Shown: positions 31,385 to 39,575 of the stretch, piece after piece
Layout of the letters: every line of letters begins with the position of its first letter
Position numbering within the stretch: position 1 is the stretch's first letter
From: Kineosporia sp. A_224
Lineage (GTDB): Bacteria; Actinomycetota; Actinomycetes; Actinomycetales; Kineosporiaceae
Length of the DNA stretch: 64,000 nt
Reading direction: 5' to 3'
Assembly (NCBI RefSeq): GCF_002198655.1
Contig: NZ_MWLN01000184.1
Location: 1-64,000 of the forward strand
Notes under the pieces: generated by a model
Told to the model about the DNA's origin: nothing
Databases searched by the model: none
Seen by the model: the letters and a program-made list of their open reading frames with translations, nothing else
Made by a program: the position numbers and the translations under genes

Positions 31385-33171
31385 CGAAGGCACACCTCCG
31401 GCAGGTCGAACCAGAGCAGGTCGTGGAACTGGGGCGACGGGCAACGCGCCTCGGCGAGGTGCTCGCCGTCGGCGTCCGCCCGGGCCGGTGTCGCGAGGTC
31501 GAAGAGCTCGCGGGCCCGGGCCAGCTGGTCGGCGAGCACCGACTCCGGCACCCGGTCGTCGTGCCGCGGGTACGTCATCCGGCCCTCGTCGTCGTAGCGG
31601 ACGTCGGTGAGCCGCAGGAGCGGCTCGGCCGGCCCGTGCCGGTGCCGCCACAGCCCCGTCCGCGGGTCGAACCGGTAGTCGGGCAGGAGCTTCCAGCCGT
31701 CGCGGGCGACGAGGTCGACGGCCTCGACGACGTAGTCGGCGACGGCGTCCGTGACGAAGTAGTTGAGGCTGACCCTGGTCCAACCGGGCTTGATGCCCTC
31801 GCAGCCGCGGTGGATCTCGCGCTGGAACGCGTGCGAGCGCTCGACGTCGATGCCGAGGAGCCGGTGGCCGTACGGCCCGGCGCACGAGCAGCCGCCGCGG
31901 GCCTGGATCCCGAAGACGTCGTTGAGGATCGCCACGACCGCGTTGTGGTGGACGTAGCGGCCCGGTGTGCCGTCGGCCCGCACCCGGCGGACGACGAAGG
32001 AGACGATCGCGAGCCGCTCGGCGTCGGGGTTGCCGAGGATCTCCATGGCCGGGTTCGCCCGCCAGCGACCCAGCGCGCGGTCGAGGAGCGCCGCCTCCCG
32101 GGCCCGGATGACGGGCACCCCGACGGCCCGCTTGAGGCCGAAGACGAGGCCGGCGCGGATCGAGCCGACGATGTCGGGCGTGCCGCCCTCCTCGCGGTGC
32201 TCGACGTCGTCGACGTAGACGTGCTCGTCGGGGTTGACGTACTCGACGGTCCCGCCCCCGGGGACGACGGGGACGCTGTTGCGGACCAGGTCGCGGCGGA
32301 CGGCGAGGACGCCGGGCGTGCCGGGGCCGCCGACGAGCTTGTGCGGGCTGAGGAAGACGGCGTCCTTGTACGCCAGCGGGTCCGCCCCCGCGGCGGCGTC
32401 CGGCACCATCCGGATGTCGACGTACGGGGCGGCCGCGGCGTAGTCCCAGAAGGCGAGGGCGCCGTGCCGGTGCAGCAGCACCGAGACCGCGTCGGTGTCG
32501 GTGAGGATCCCCGTGACGTTGCTCGCCGCGGAGAACGAGCCGATGAGCAGCGGACGGTCGGCGTACCGGACGAGGGCGGCCTCGAGCGCGGCGAGGTCCA
32601 CGTGCCCGGAGGCGTCCTCGGGCACGGTGACGACCTCGGCGATGCTCTCGCGCCAGGGCAGCTCGTTGCTGTGGTGCTCGTACGGCCCGATGAGCACGAC
32701 GGGCCGCTCGTGCGCGGGGATGTGGTCGGTGAGCCCGTACTTGGCGTCGAGGTCGGCGGGCACCCGCAGGTTGAGGATGCCGACGAGCCGGTCGATCGCG
32801 GCGGTCGAGCCGGAGCCGACGAAGATCACGGCGGTGGAGGCGTCGCCGCCGACGGCGTCCCGCACCTCCCGGCGCGCGTCCTCGCGCAGCCGCGACGTCT
32901 GCAGGCCGGTGCCGCTCGCCTCGGTGTGGGTGTTCGCGTAGCGCGGGAGGACCTCGTCGCGGACGAAGTCCTCGACGAACGTCAGCGCCCGCCCGGACGC
33001 CGTCCAGTCGGCGTACGTGACCCGCCGCGGGCCGTACGGACCGGGTTGGAGCCGGTCGTCCCCGATGACGGACGCCGCGATCCGCGCCAGGAGCGCCTGC
33101 CCGGGCGGGCCCTGCCCCGGTTCGGCCGTACGCTCGGACGGCACGGGCGCCGTCGTCGGCGGGTGCGTCAT
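31381..33171 (-). CDS. Class V aminotransferase, cysteine desulfurase-like, long form
   Basis: A 596-aa PLP enzyme. The PLP Lys is in FLSPHKLVGGPGTPG. The cofactor Asp is in AFWDYAAAAPYVD, and GGCSCAGPYGHRLLG lies where SufS/Csd enzymes have their catalytic Cys loop. It is about 190 residues longer than SufS. The extra C-terminal part (from about residue 480) includes a PDYRFDPRTGLWRH segment I do not recognise. GGAGGTGG precedes the ATG and operator 4 lies 17 bp upstream. It may release or use sulfane sulfur from Cys or a modified substrate. Confidence 0.88.
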   Translation of the reverse strand: MTHPPTTAPVPSERTAEPGQGPPGQALLARIAASVIGDDRLQPGPYGPRRVTYADWTASGRALTFVEDFVRDEVLPRYANTHTEASGTGLQTSRLREDARREVRDAVGGDASTAVIFVGSGSTAAIDRLVGILNLRVPADLDAKYGLTDHIPAHERPVVLIGPYEHHSNELPWRESIAEVVTVPEDASGHVDLAALEAALVRYADRPLLIGSFSAASNVTGILTDTDAVSVLLHRHGALAFWDYAAAAPYVDIRMVPDAAAGADPLAYKDAVFLSPHKLVGGPGTPGVLAVRRDLVRNSVPVVPGGGTVEYVNPDEHVYVDDVEHREEGGTPDIVGSIRAGLVFGLKRAVGVPVIRAREAALLDRALGRWRANPAMEILGNPDAERLAIVSFVVRRVRADGTPGRYVHHNAVVAILNDVFGIQARGGCSCAGPYGHRLLGIDVERSHAFQREIHRGCEGIKPGWTRVSLNYFVTDAVADYVVEAVDLVARDGWKLLPDYRFDPRTGLWRHRHGPAEPLLRLTDVRYDDEGRMTYPRHDDRVPESVLADQLARARELFDLATPARADADGEHLAEARCPSPQFHDLLWFDLPEVCLR

Positions 33172-33187
33172 CGAACACCACCTCCAG

Positions 33188-33203
33188 ATACCCCTGGGGG
33201 TAC
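33188..33203. promoter_or_regulatory. CsoR/CstR-type operator 4
   Basis: ATACCCCTGGGGGTAC differs from the other operators only in the central bases and the last base. It lies between the divergent cysteine desulfurase-like gene (17 bp away) and the NmrA-like gene (83 bp away). It probably ties these genes to the regulator encoded 9 kb to the left. Confidence 0.82.
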
Positions 33204-33285
33204 GCTACGCGACGCGGCGCGAGCCCGTCGCAGGACCTTCGACCGTTGCCGGCCTCGTCGGCACGCTCCCCCCGGAGGACACACC

Positions 33286-34149
33286 ATGGCAGCACCGCAG
33301 GGCACGATCGCCGTCACGGGCTCGACGGGCCGGCTCGGCGGGCGCGTCGCCCGCCGGCTCGCCGCGGCCGGGGCCGCGCAGACCCTCGTCGTCCGCGACC
33401 CGTCGCGGGCCCCCGCTCTGCCCGGCACCCGGGTCGCGACCGCCACGTACGGCGACGGCGAGGCCGTCCGGGCCGCCCTGGCCGGGCACCGGGTCGTGCT
33501 GTTCGTCTCGGCGTCCGAGGACCCGGACCGGGTCGGCGAGCACCGCACCTTCGTCGATGCTGCGGTCGCCGCCGGGGTCGAGCACCTCGTCTACGTCTCG
33601 TTCTTCGGCGCCGCACCGGACGCGACGTTCACCCACGCCCGCGACCACTGGCACACCGAGGAGCACGTCCGCGGCAGGGGGCTCGGCTTCACGTTCCTGC
33701 GGGACAACCTCTACCTCGACTTCCTCCCGCTGCTTGCGGGCGAGGACGGCGTGATCCGGGGCCCTGCGGGCGACGGCAGGTTCGCCCCGGTCGCGCTCGA
33801 CGACATCGCGGACGTCGCGGCCTCCGTCCTGCTCGACCCGGCGGCGCACGCGGGACGGACCTACGACCTCACCGGCCCGCAGGCCCTGACGCTCACGGAG
33901 GCCGCGACGCGGCTCACCGCGGCGACCGGCAGGGCGGTGACCTTCCACGACGAGACGGTCGAGGAGGCGTTCGCCTCCCGAGCGCCGTACGCGGCCCCCG
34001 AGTGGCTCGTCGAGGCCTGGGTGTCGACGTACACCGCGATCGCGGCCGGCGAGCTGGACGGCGTGACCGACGACGTCGAACGGCTCACCGGGCACCCGGC
34101 CACGGGGCTCGAGGAGGTGCTCAGCCGGGCGGAGCAGCCGGCTCCGTGA
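33286..34149 (+). CDS. NmrA-like NAD(P)-binding protein (atypical SDR)
   Basis: A 287-aa Rossmann-fold protein. The nucleotide-binding motif is IAVTGSTGRLGGRVARRLAAAG, and VSFFGAAPDATFTHARDHWHTEE and FTFLRDNLYLDFLPLL match the NmrA/quinone oxidoreductase (QOR2, azoreductase-like) group. It lacks the classical SDR Tyr-x3-Lys. Probable role is NAD(P)H-linked redox sensing or quinone reduction. GGAGG precedes the ATG. Operator 4 lies upstream, divergent to the cysteine desulfurase-like gene. It overlaps the convergent tetR by 29 bp. Confidence 0.88.
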   Translation: MAAPQGTIAVTGSTGRLGGRVARRLAAAGAAQTLVVRDPSRAPALPGTRVATATYGDGEAVRAALAGHRVVLFVSASEDPDRVGEHRTFVDAAVAAGVEHLVYVSFFGAAPDATFTHARDHWHTEEHVRGRGLGFTFLRDNLYLDFLPLLAGEDGVIRGPAGDGRFAPVALDDIADVAASVLLDPAAHAGRTYDLTGPQALTLTEAATRLTAATGRAVTFHDETVEEAFASRAPYAAPEWLVEAWVSTYTAIAAGELDGVTDDVERLTGHPATGLEEVLSRAEQPAP

Positions 34150-34909
34150 GCCCCGTGACGACGAGCGCCGCGGCCCGCGAGGCGAGGCTGCGGCCGCCGT
34201 CGAACGGGTCGGCGAGCACCTCCTGGTCGGCCCACCACAGGACGACGGAGCCGACGACCTGGGCCGCGACCGCCGTCGTGAGGTCGCGCAGCCGGTACGG
34301 CGGCCGCATCCGCAGGCCGTAGGCCTCGAGCAGCCCCTGCCACACGTCGTCCGCGGTGGCGGCGAACCGCTCCCGGCGGTGCGCGAGCGCCGCCCGCACC
34401 CGCGGGTCCACGGCCGCGACGAGGAAGCTCAGCTCGACCCGGAAGATCGGGTCGTCCCGGTAGGCCCGCCAGATCTCCTCGACCGCACCGACGACGACGT
34501 CCTCCAGCGCCGCGCCGGCGTCCGCCGCCGCGCGGAAGCTCGCCACGACCTCGGCGGCCCCCGGGCCGAGCACCGCCTGCAGCTCCGCGATGTGGAAGAG
34601 CAGGTCGGCCTGCAGGTCCGCCTGGCGCGGCCAGACCTGGTACGCCGCACCGGTCGTGATCGCCGCGGCCTCCGGCCGGCCGTCGCCCGCCGTCCCGAGG
34701 TCGGCCCGGACCAGCTCCGTGGCACGGCGGGCGATGTCGGTCACCCGGACGTGCGCGAGGGCAGCCGAGACGACGTCGTCCCCCTGCGACAGTGCGCGTT
34801 CGCGGAGCAGGTCGACAGCGGCCCGCAGCATGAGCGCGCGGGTCTGCTCCTTGGTGCGCTTGGGCATCCGGCGACGGACCGGCACCGGGCGGGACGACGA
34901 CCCGTCCAT
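34121..34909 (-). CDS. TetR-family transcriptional regulator
   Basis: A 262-aa repressor. The N-terminal DNA-binding part begins KRTKEQTRALMLRAAVDLLRERAL, with an unusually long and diverged helix-turn-helix region up to GAAYQVWPRQADLQADLLFHIAEL, and a helical ligand domain follows. The start at 34909 or an ATG 14 codons later (MPKRTKEQ) are both possible. It is divergent from the esterase gene, and a 47-bp palindrome in the shared promoter is its probable operator. Confidence 0.85.
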   Translation of the reverse strand: MDGSSSRPVPVRRRMPKRTKEQTRALMLRAAVDLLRERALSQGDDVVSAALAHVRVTDIARRATELVRADLGTAGDGRPEAAAITTGAAYQVWPRQADLQADLLFHIAELQAVLGPGAAEVVASFRAAADAGAALEDVVVGAVEEIWRAYRDDPIFRVELSFLVAAVDPRVRAALAHRRERFAATADDVWQGLLEAYGLRMRPPYRLRDLTTAVAAQVVGSVVLWWADQEVLADPFDGGRSLASRAAALVVTGLTEPAAPPG

Positions 34910-34963
34910 CCGGCGACCCCTCCAGAGCTGTCGACGAGACCCGTTGACCCAGGGTCGGGGTCA

Positions 34964-35010
34964 CCCTACTGTTCTGACTCGTAGAAATTCTACGAGTCAG
35001 GACAGTAGGG
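34964..35010. promoter_or_regulatory. 47-bp near-perfect palindrome between tetR and esterase
   Basis: Two 23-bp arms with one central base and a single mismatch; the core is ACTCGTAGAAATTCTACGAGT. It overlaps the -10 (TACTGT) of a plus-strand promoter whose -35 is TTGACC at 34944, and ends 9 bp before the esterase start. It is unusually AT-rich for this genome. Its length could hold two TetR dimers. Confidence 0.85.
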
Positions 35011-35019
35011 CAGGCCGTC

Positions 35020-35967
35020 ATGCCGCTGCACCACCGGCTCCTCGCCAAGGGGTTCCAGGTCCTCGCGGGCCGGGTCACCCGACCACCGGCGGCCTACGAC
35101 GCCTTCGCCGCGCACGTCGCGGCGCCGGCCCGGGTCGTCGTCCCGACGGACACGGGCCCGGTGACGGTCCACGTCTACCGTCCGCCGGCCGACGCCCCGG
35201 GCACGGACGCGGGCACGGACGCGGGCACGGACGGCGCTCCCCCGGTCTACGTGAACCTCCACGGCGGCGGGTTCGTCGCCCGGCACCCGGAGTTCGACGC
35301 GCACATCTGCCGGGTGCTCGCCGCCGAGACCGGTTGCGTCGTGGTGAACGTCGACTACGACGTGGCCCCGCAGCGGCCCTTCCCGGTCGCGGCGCAGCAG
35401 GCGTACGCGGTGGCCGCCTGGGCGGCGACGACCGGCGCCCGGGAGCACGGCTGGGACGGCGGCCGGCTCGCGGTCGGCGGCCAGAGCGCCGGCGGCAACC
35501 TGGCGGCCTCGGCCTGCCTGCGGGCGCGCGACGAGGGCGGCTTCGAGGCGGCGCTGCAGGTGCTCGTCTACCCGCCGCTCGACCTCGTGCAGGACCCCGG
35601 CGACAAGCACGCCCGGACGGCGAAGCCGCTCATCTCCCCCGGCCTGGCCCGGGTCTTCAACCACAGCTACGTCCCCGACCCCGCGCGGCTCGCGGACCCG
35701 CTGGTCTCGCCGCTGCACGCAGGCGACCTCGCCGGCCTGCCGCCGGCGCTCGTCGTCACCGCCGACCACGACCTGCTGCGCGACGAGGGCGACCGGTACG
35801 CCGAGCGGCTCGCGGCCGCCGGCGTCCCGGTGCGGCACCACGTCGCCCCCGGCGTCGACCACGCGTTCACCCACGTCGAGCCGACCGGCCCGACCCGGGA
35901 CTTCCTCGACGTCGTCGTGGCCGAGGTGGGCGCGGCCTGGGCCCGCACCGCCCGGCCCACCGCCTGA
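35020..35967 (+). CDS. Alpha/beta hydrolase, HSL-type esterase
   Basis: A 315-aa esterase/lipase of the hormone-sensitive lipase family. The oxyanion-hole motif is VNLHGGGF, the nucleophile elbow is GGQSAGGNLA, and the catalytic acid and His are expected in TADHDLLRDEGD and GVDHAFTHVEP. There is no signal peptide, so it is intracellular. A Gly-Thr-Asp-Ala tetrapeptide is repeated near residue 65 owing to a 12-bp tandem repeat. It is under the TetR palindrome. Substrate unknown; a xenobiotic or short-chain ester is likely. Confidence 0.92.
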   Translation: MPLHHRLLAKGFQVLAGRVTRPPAAYDAFAAHVAAPARVVVPTDTGPVTVHVYRPPADAPGTDAGTDAGTDGAPPVYVNLHGGGFVARHPEFDAHICRVLAAETGCVVVNVDYDVAPQRPFPVAAQQAYAVAAWAATTGAREHGWDGGRLAVGGQSAGGNLAASACLRARDEGGFEAALQVLVYPPLDLVQDPGDKHARTAKPLISPGLARVFNHSYVPDPARLADPLVSPLHAGDLAGLPPALVVTADHDLLRDEGDRYAERLAAAGVPVRHHVAPGVDHAFTHVEPTGPTRDFLDVVVAEVGAAWARTARPTA

Positions 35968-35998
35968 GGCACCTCCGGACGAGCCGGTCGCGACCAGC

Positions 35999-36046
35999 CC
36001 TCTGAGGTAGATCGCCGTCCATACGCACGGCGATCTACCTCAGAGG
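35999..36046. terminator. Bidirectional hairpin between convergent operons
   Basis: The arms of 20 bp (CCTCTGAGGTAGATCGCCGT with its exact complement) enclose an 8-base loop. The right arm contains the last codons and stop of the minus-strand ligase gene. It should end transcripts from both sides. Confidence 0.75.
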
Positions 36047-37624
36047 CGGCGGAAGGCCGGTTGCGGCCGCCTCGCGCAGCCGGACCCGCAGGATCTTCCC
36101 GGTGGCGTTGCGGGGCAACGACTCCACGAAGGTGACGTACTTCGGCACCTTGTACCGGGCCAGGTTCGCGAGCAGGTGCGCCCGGAACCGGTCCTCGTCG
36201 AGGTCCGCACCCGGACGCAGCTCGACGTAGGCGTGCCCGACCTCGCCCCAGCGTTCGTCCGGGGTGGCGACGACGGCCGCCGCGGCCACCTCGTCGAGCT
36301 GCACCGCGACCGCCTCCACCTCGGCCGGGTAGATGTTCTCCCCGCCCGAGATGATCATGTCCTTGGCCCGGTCGACGGCGTAGAACCAGCCGTCGCCGTC
36401 CCGCCGGACGATGTCGCCCGTGCGGAACCAGCCCGGTTCCGGGAACGCCTCGGCCGTCTCCTCGGCGCGGCCGAGGTAGCCCGCGAACACGTTGGGACCA
36501 CGGACGAGGAGCTCGGCCGGCGCGTCCCCGAGGTCCGCCGGCCGGCCGGCCGCGTGGCCGGCGACGTCGACGAAGAAGTGCGGCGGGCCGATCGACACGG
36601 GCTTGTCGCCGGCCCCGTCGCGGATCTGCATGCAGACCCCCGGCGCGGCCTCGGTCATCCCGAAGCCCTGGACCACCTGCACACCGCGCCGGTGCCACGC
36701 CACGGCGACCCGCTCCTGGACCGGCGACCCGCCGTAGATCACCGTGCGCAGCGTCGACAGGTCGCTGCCGTCCCAGGCCGGGTGCTCGCACATCATCTGG
36801 AGCATCGTGGGCACGCACGCGAAGCTCGTGATCCCGCGCTCGCTGACGGCCGACAGCACGACCTCCGGGTCGAACCTCGCCAGCACCTCGACGCTGCCGC
36901 CCTTGAAGAGCGTCGGCAGCGTCACCTGCCCCAGCCCGACGACGTGGAAGAGCGGCGCGATGCACAGCGCCCGCTCGGTGCTCAGGACGTCGACGTGCGC
37001 GAGCTGGTTCACGGTGTTCCAGGTGAGGTTGCCGTGGGTGAGCACGGCCCCCTTGGGGCGACCCGTGGTGCCCGAGGTGTAGAGGACGAGGCACGGGTCG
37101 TCCAGCCCGACCGCCGGTACCTCGTCGAGCGGCTCCACGGCGCCCAGGGCCGCCTCGAACGGCACCGCCTCCCACGCCGCACCGGCGGTGTGCTCGGCGT
37201 CCTCGCCGCCTCCGAGGTCCACGACGACGAGGACGCGCCGCACCGAGGCTGGCAGCACCGCCGGCACGAGGTGCCCGAGCGACGCGGCGTGGACGAGCAC
37301 CGTCGGCGCGCAGTCGTCGAGCATGTAGGCGATCTCGGCCGCCGACAACCGGGTGTTCAGCGCGACGTGGACGGCGCCGAGCAGACCGGCCCCGAAGAAC
37401 GTCTCGAACGTCGAGATGTCGTTCGGGCCGAGGTAGGCCACCCGGTCGCCGTGCCGGACGCCGCCCTGGGCGAGCGCGGCCGCGACCCGGCGGACCCGCT
37501 CGTCGAGACCGGCGTAGGTGAGCGACCGGTCGCCCTGGACGAGCGCGACGGCGTCGGGCGTGATCCGGGCCCGGCGGTGCGGCCACGTGCCGAGCCCGAG
37601 GTTCTGCGGTGGCAGCGCGGTCAC
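36035..37624 (-). CDS. Acyl-CoA synthetase (AMP-forming)
   Basis: A 529-aa ANL-superfamily ligase that activates a carboxylic acid to its CoA thioester. The P-loop-like motif is LYTSGTTGRPKGAVLTHGN. GYLGRAEETAEAF, WFRTGDIVRRDGDGWFYAVDR and the A10 Lys motif LPRNATGKILR complete the set. The GTG start overlaps the permease stop (GTGA). Last gene of the catabolic operon. Together with the alcohol and aldehyde dehydrogenases it suggests oxidation of an imported alcohol to an acid and then to acyl-CoA. An aromatic or branched acid is likely. Confidence 0.92.
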   Translation of the reverse strand: MTALPPQNLGLGTWPHRRARITPDAVALVQGDRSLTYAGLDERVRRVAAALAQGGVRHGDRVAYLGPNDISTFETFFGAGLLGAVHVALNTRLSAAEIAYMLDDCAPTVLVHAASLGHLVPAVLPASVRRVLVVVDLGGGEDAEHTAGAAWEAVPFEAALGAVEPLDEVPAVGLDDPCLVLYTSGTTGRPKGAVLTHGNLTWNTVNQLAHVDVLSTERALCIAPLFHVVGLGQVTLPTLFKGGSVEVLARFDPEVVLSAVSERGITSFACVPTMLQMMCEHPAWDGSDLSTLRTVIYGGSPVQERVAVAWHRRGVQVVQGFGMTEAAPGVCMQIRDGAGDKPVSIGPPHFFVDVAGHAAGRPADLGDAPAELLVRGPNVFAGYLGRAEETAEAFPEPGWFRTGDIVRRDGDGWFYAVDRAKDMIISGGENIYPAEVEAVAVQLDEVAAAAVVATPDERWGEVGHAYVELRPGADLDEDRFRAHLLANLARYKVPKYVTFVESLPRNATGKILRVRLREAAATGLPPPLR

Positions 37625-38709
37625 CGGCGTCCTTCCTCCCGAACGGTCGTGTCCGCGGCATCGTGCCGTGCGGCGGCGCCCGGCGCCAGCGGCAGGGCCG
37701 GCCAGCGGACGTCGTGGAACAGCGGTGCCGCCGTCCACCCCCGGCGGTGGGCGAGCTCGCCCCACACCCCGCGCGGGGCGGCCAGGGTCGCGACGACGGC
37801 CAGCACCCCGAGCCCGACGAGGTACCAGTTGCCGAAGCCGTCGAACAGCTGCTGGACGGCGAACAGCAGCACCGCGCCGATGATCGGGCCCTCGAACGTC
37901 CCGATCCCGCCGATGACCACCATGAAGATCATCAGTGCCGCCCACTGGACACCGAACATGTTGTCCGGCTGGGCGGTGAGGGAGTTCGTCAGGGTGATCG
38001 CCCCCGCGACCCCGGCCCCGCCGCTGCCGAGCACGAAGACGAGCCGCTTCTCCCCGGTCACCCCGACCCCGAGCGAGCGCGCGGCGTTCTCGTCGTCCCG
38101 GACCGCCTGCAGCCGGATTCCGACCCGGGACCGGAGCAGCAGGAAGGCCCCGACGAGGACGAGCACGGTCATCGCCAGCGCCGTCCAGTAGGTGAACGCC
38201 TGACGCAGCGCCGGGTCGACGTCCGTCGTCGAGGTGAGCGACCGGCCGGTCCCGGCGCCGAGCTGCGGGACCCTGCTGACGAGCAGCCGGAAGACCTCCG
38301 CGAGGACCCAGGTGCCGATCGCGAACTGCCCCGCCCGGAGCCGGAAGAGCAGCAGCGACGACGGCAGCGCGGCGAGCGCGCAGACCACCCCGGCGAGCGG
38401 GACCGAGAGGTAGGCGTTCAGCCCGAGGTCGCTGAGCGCGAGGACGGCGTACGCCCCGAGCCCGAAGAAGCCCTGCTGCCCCACCGACACCAGGCCGGCG
38501 TAGCCGGCGAGCGCGTTCCACGTCACCGCGAGGACGACGAGCGCGAGCAGCGCCGTGAGCCGGTTGCCGACGAGCGGCACGAAGAGCATCGGCACCGCCG
38601 CCGCGACCGCGACGAGGACGACGAACCCGGCGACCGTCGCAGAGGCGGCCCGGGACCAGCGGACCACCTGCACCGTCGGTGCCGGCCCCACCTCCAGGAC
38701 GGCGGTCAT
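37621..38709 (-). CDS. livM: Branched-chain amino acid-type ABC permease
   Basis: A 362-aa LivM-type integral membrane subunit with about nine helices. GYAGLVSVGQQGFFGLGAY is the LivM signature and VIGGIGTFEGPIIGA the cytoplasmic coupling region. A C-terminal tail of about 45 residues (VRWPALPLAPGAAARHD) is longer than usual. The ATG overlaps the stop of livH (ATGA). Symbols follow family homology; the substrate here is probably not an amino acid, given the catabolic genes around it. Confidence 0.92.
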   Translation of the reverse strand: MTAVLEVGPAPTVQVVRWSRAASATVAGFVVLVAVAAAVPMLFVPLVGNRLTALLALVVLAVTWNALAGYAGLVSVGQQGFFGLGAYAVLALSDLGLNAYLSVPLAGVVCALAALPSSLLLFRLRAGQFAIGTWVLAEVFRLLVSRVPQLGAGTGRSLTSTTDVDPALRQAFTYWTALAMTVLVLVGAFLLLRSRVGIRLQAVRDDENAARSLGVGVTGEKRLVFVLGSGGAGVAGAITLTNSLTAQPDNMFGVQWAALMIFMVVIGGIGTFEGPIIGAVLLFAVQQLFDGFGNWYLVGLGVLAVVATLAAPRGVWGELAHRRGWTAAPLFHDVRWPALPLAPGAAARHDAADTTVREEGRR

Positions 38710-39575
38710 GCCCGCACCCGCGTCCTGGCGAGCAGGCCGGCCGGCCGGGTCGCGAGCACCGCGAGGAAGACGAGGTGACCGGCGAGGACACCCGACGAGG
38801 GGTCGACGACGGACCCGACGGACTGCGCCACCCCGAGCACCACGGCTCCGACGAGGGTCCCCCAGAGCGACCCGAGACCGCCGATGACGACGGCCTCGAA
38901 GGCGAAGATGAGCCGGCTCGGACCGGCCAGCGGGGTGACGAGCGACGAGGCCGCGTAGGCGATCCCCGCCAGGCCGGCGAGGCCGACCGCGAGCGCCGTG
39001 ACGACCAGGTAGGTCCGCCGGGCGTCGACCCCGACCAGGGCGGCGGTCGCCGGGTCGTCGGCGGTGGCCCGGACCCGGCGGCCGAACGCCGTCCGGGTCA
39101 GCACCAGGTGGAGGCCGGTGAGCGCGGCCACCGCGACCGCGAGGACCGCTGCCGGGAGCAGCCCGACGGAGATGCCGCCCACCGTCACCCCGGCCGTGCC
39201 GAACGACCCGAGGTCGAGCGCCCGCGGGTCGGCCGAGAACACCTCCTGCAGGGTGTTCCCGATGACGACGCTCAGCCCGAAGGTCGCGATCATCGAGATC
39301 TGCGGCAGCGCACCCGTCGTCCGGGCGAGCAGGCCCGCGTGCAGCGCGGCCCCGACCGCGAGCATCCCGACGAGCACGACGCCGACCGCGAGCGCGAGCG
39401 GCAGCCCGGCCCCGGCGGCGAGACCGATCGCGGCGAAGGCGGCGAGGATGCCGAGGTCGCCGTGCGCGAGGTTGACCACCTTGAGCACGCCGAAAACGAG
39501 CGAGAGCCCGGCCGCGAACAAGGCGTACTGACCGCCGAGCAGGCAGCCCTGGACGACCGCGTCGAGCAGCCTCAT
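38706..39575 (-). CDS. livH: Branched-chain amino acid-type ABC permease
   Basis: A 289-aa LivH-type membrane subunit with eight helices. LLGGQYALFAAGLSLVFGVLKVVNLAHGD is the family opening, seen in its usual place at the N-terminus, and FEAVVIGGLGSLWGTLVGA is the coupling loop. Start overlaps the livF stop. It pairs with the LivM-type subunit to form the channel of the importer. Confidence 0.93.
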   Translation of the reverse strand: MRLLDAVVQGCLLGGQYALFAAGLSLVFGVLKVVNLAHGDLGILAAFAAIGLAAGAGLPLALAVGVVLVGMLAVGAALHAGLLARTTGALPQISMIATFGLSVVIGNTLQEVFSADPRALDLGSFGTAGVTVGGISVGLLPAAVLAVAVAALTGLHLVLTRTAFGRRVRATADDPATAALVGVDARRTYLVVTALAVGLAGLAGIAYAASSLVTPLAGPSRLIFAFEAVVIGGLGSLWGTLVGAVVLGVAQSVGSVVDPSSGVLAGHLVFLAVLATRPAGLLARTRVRA

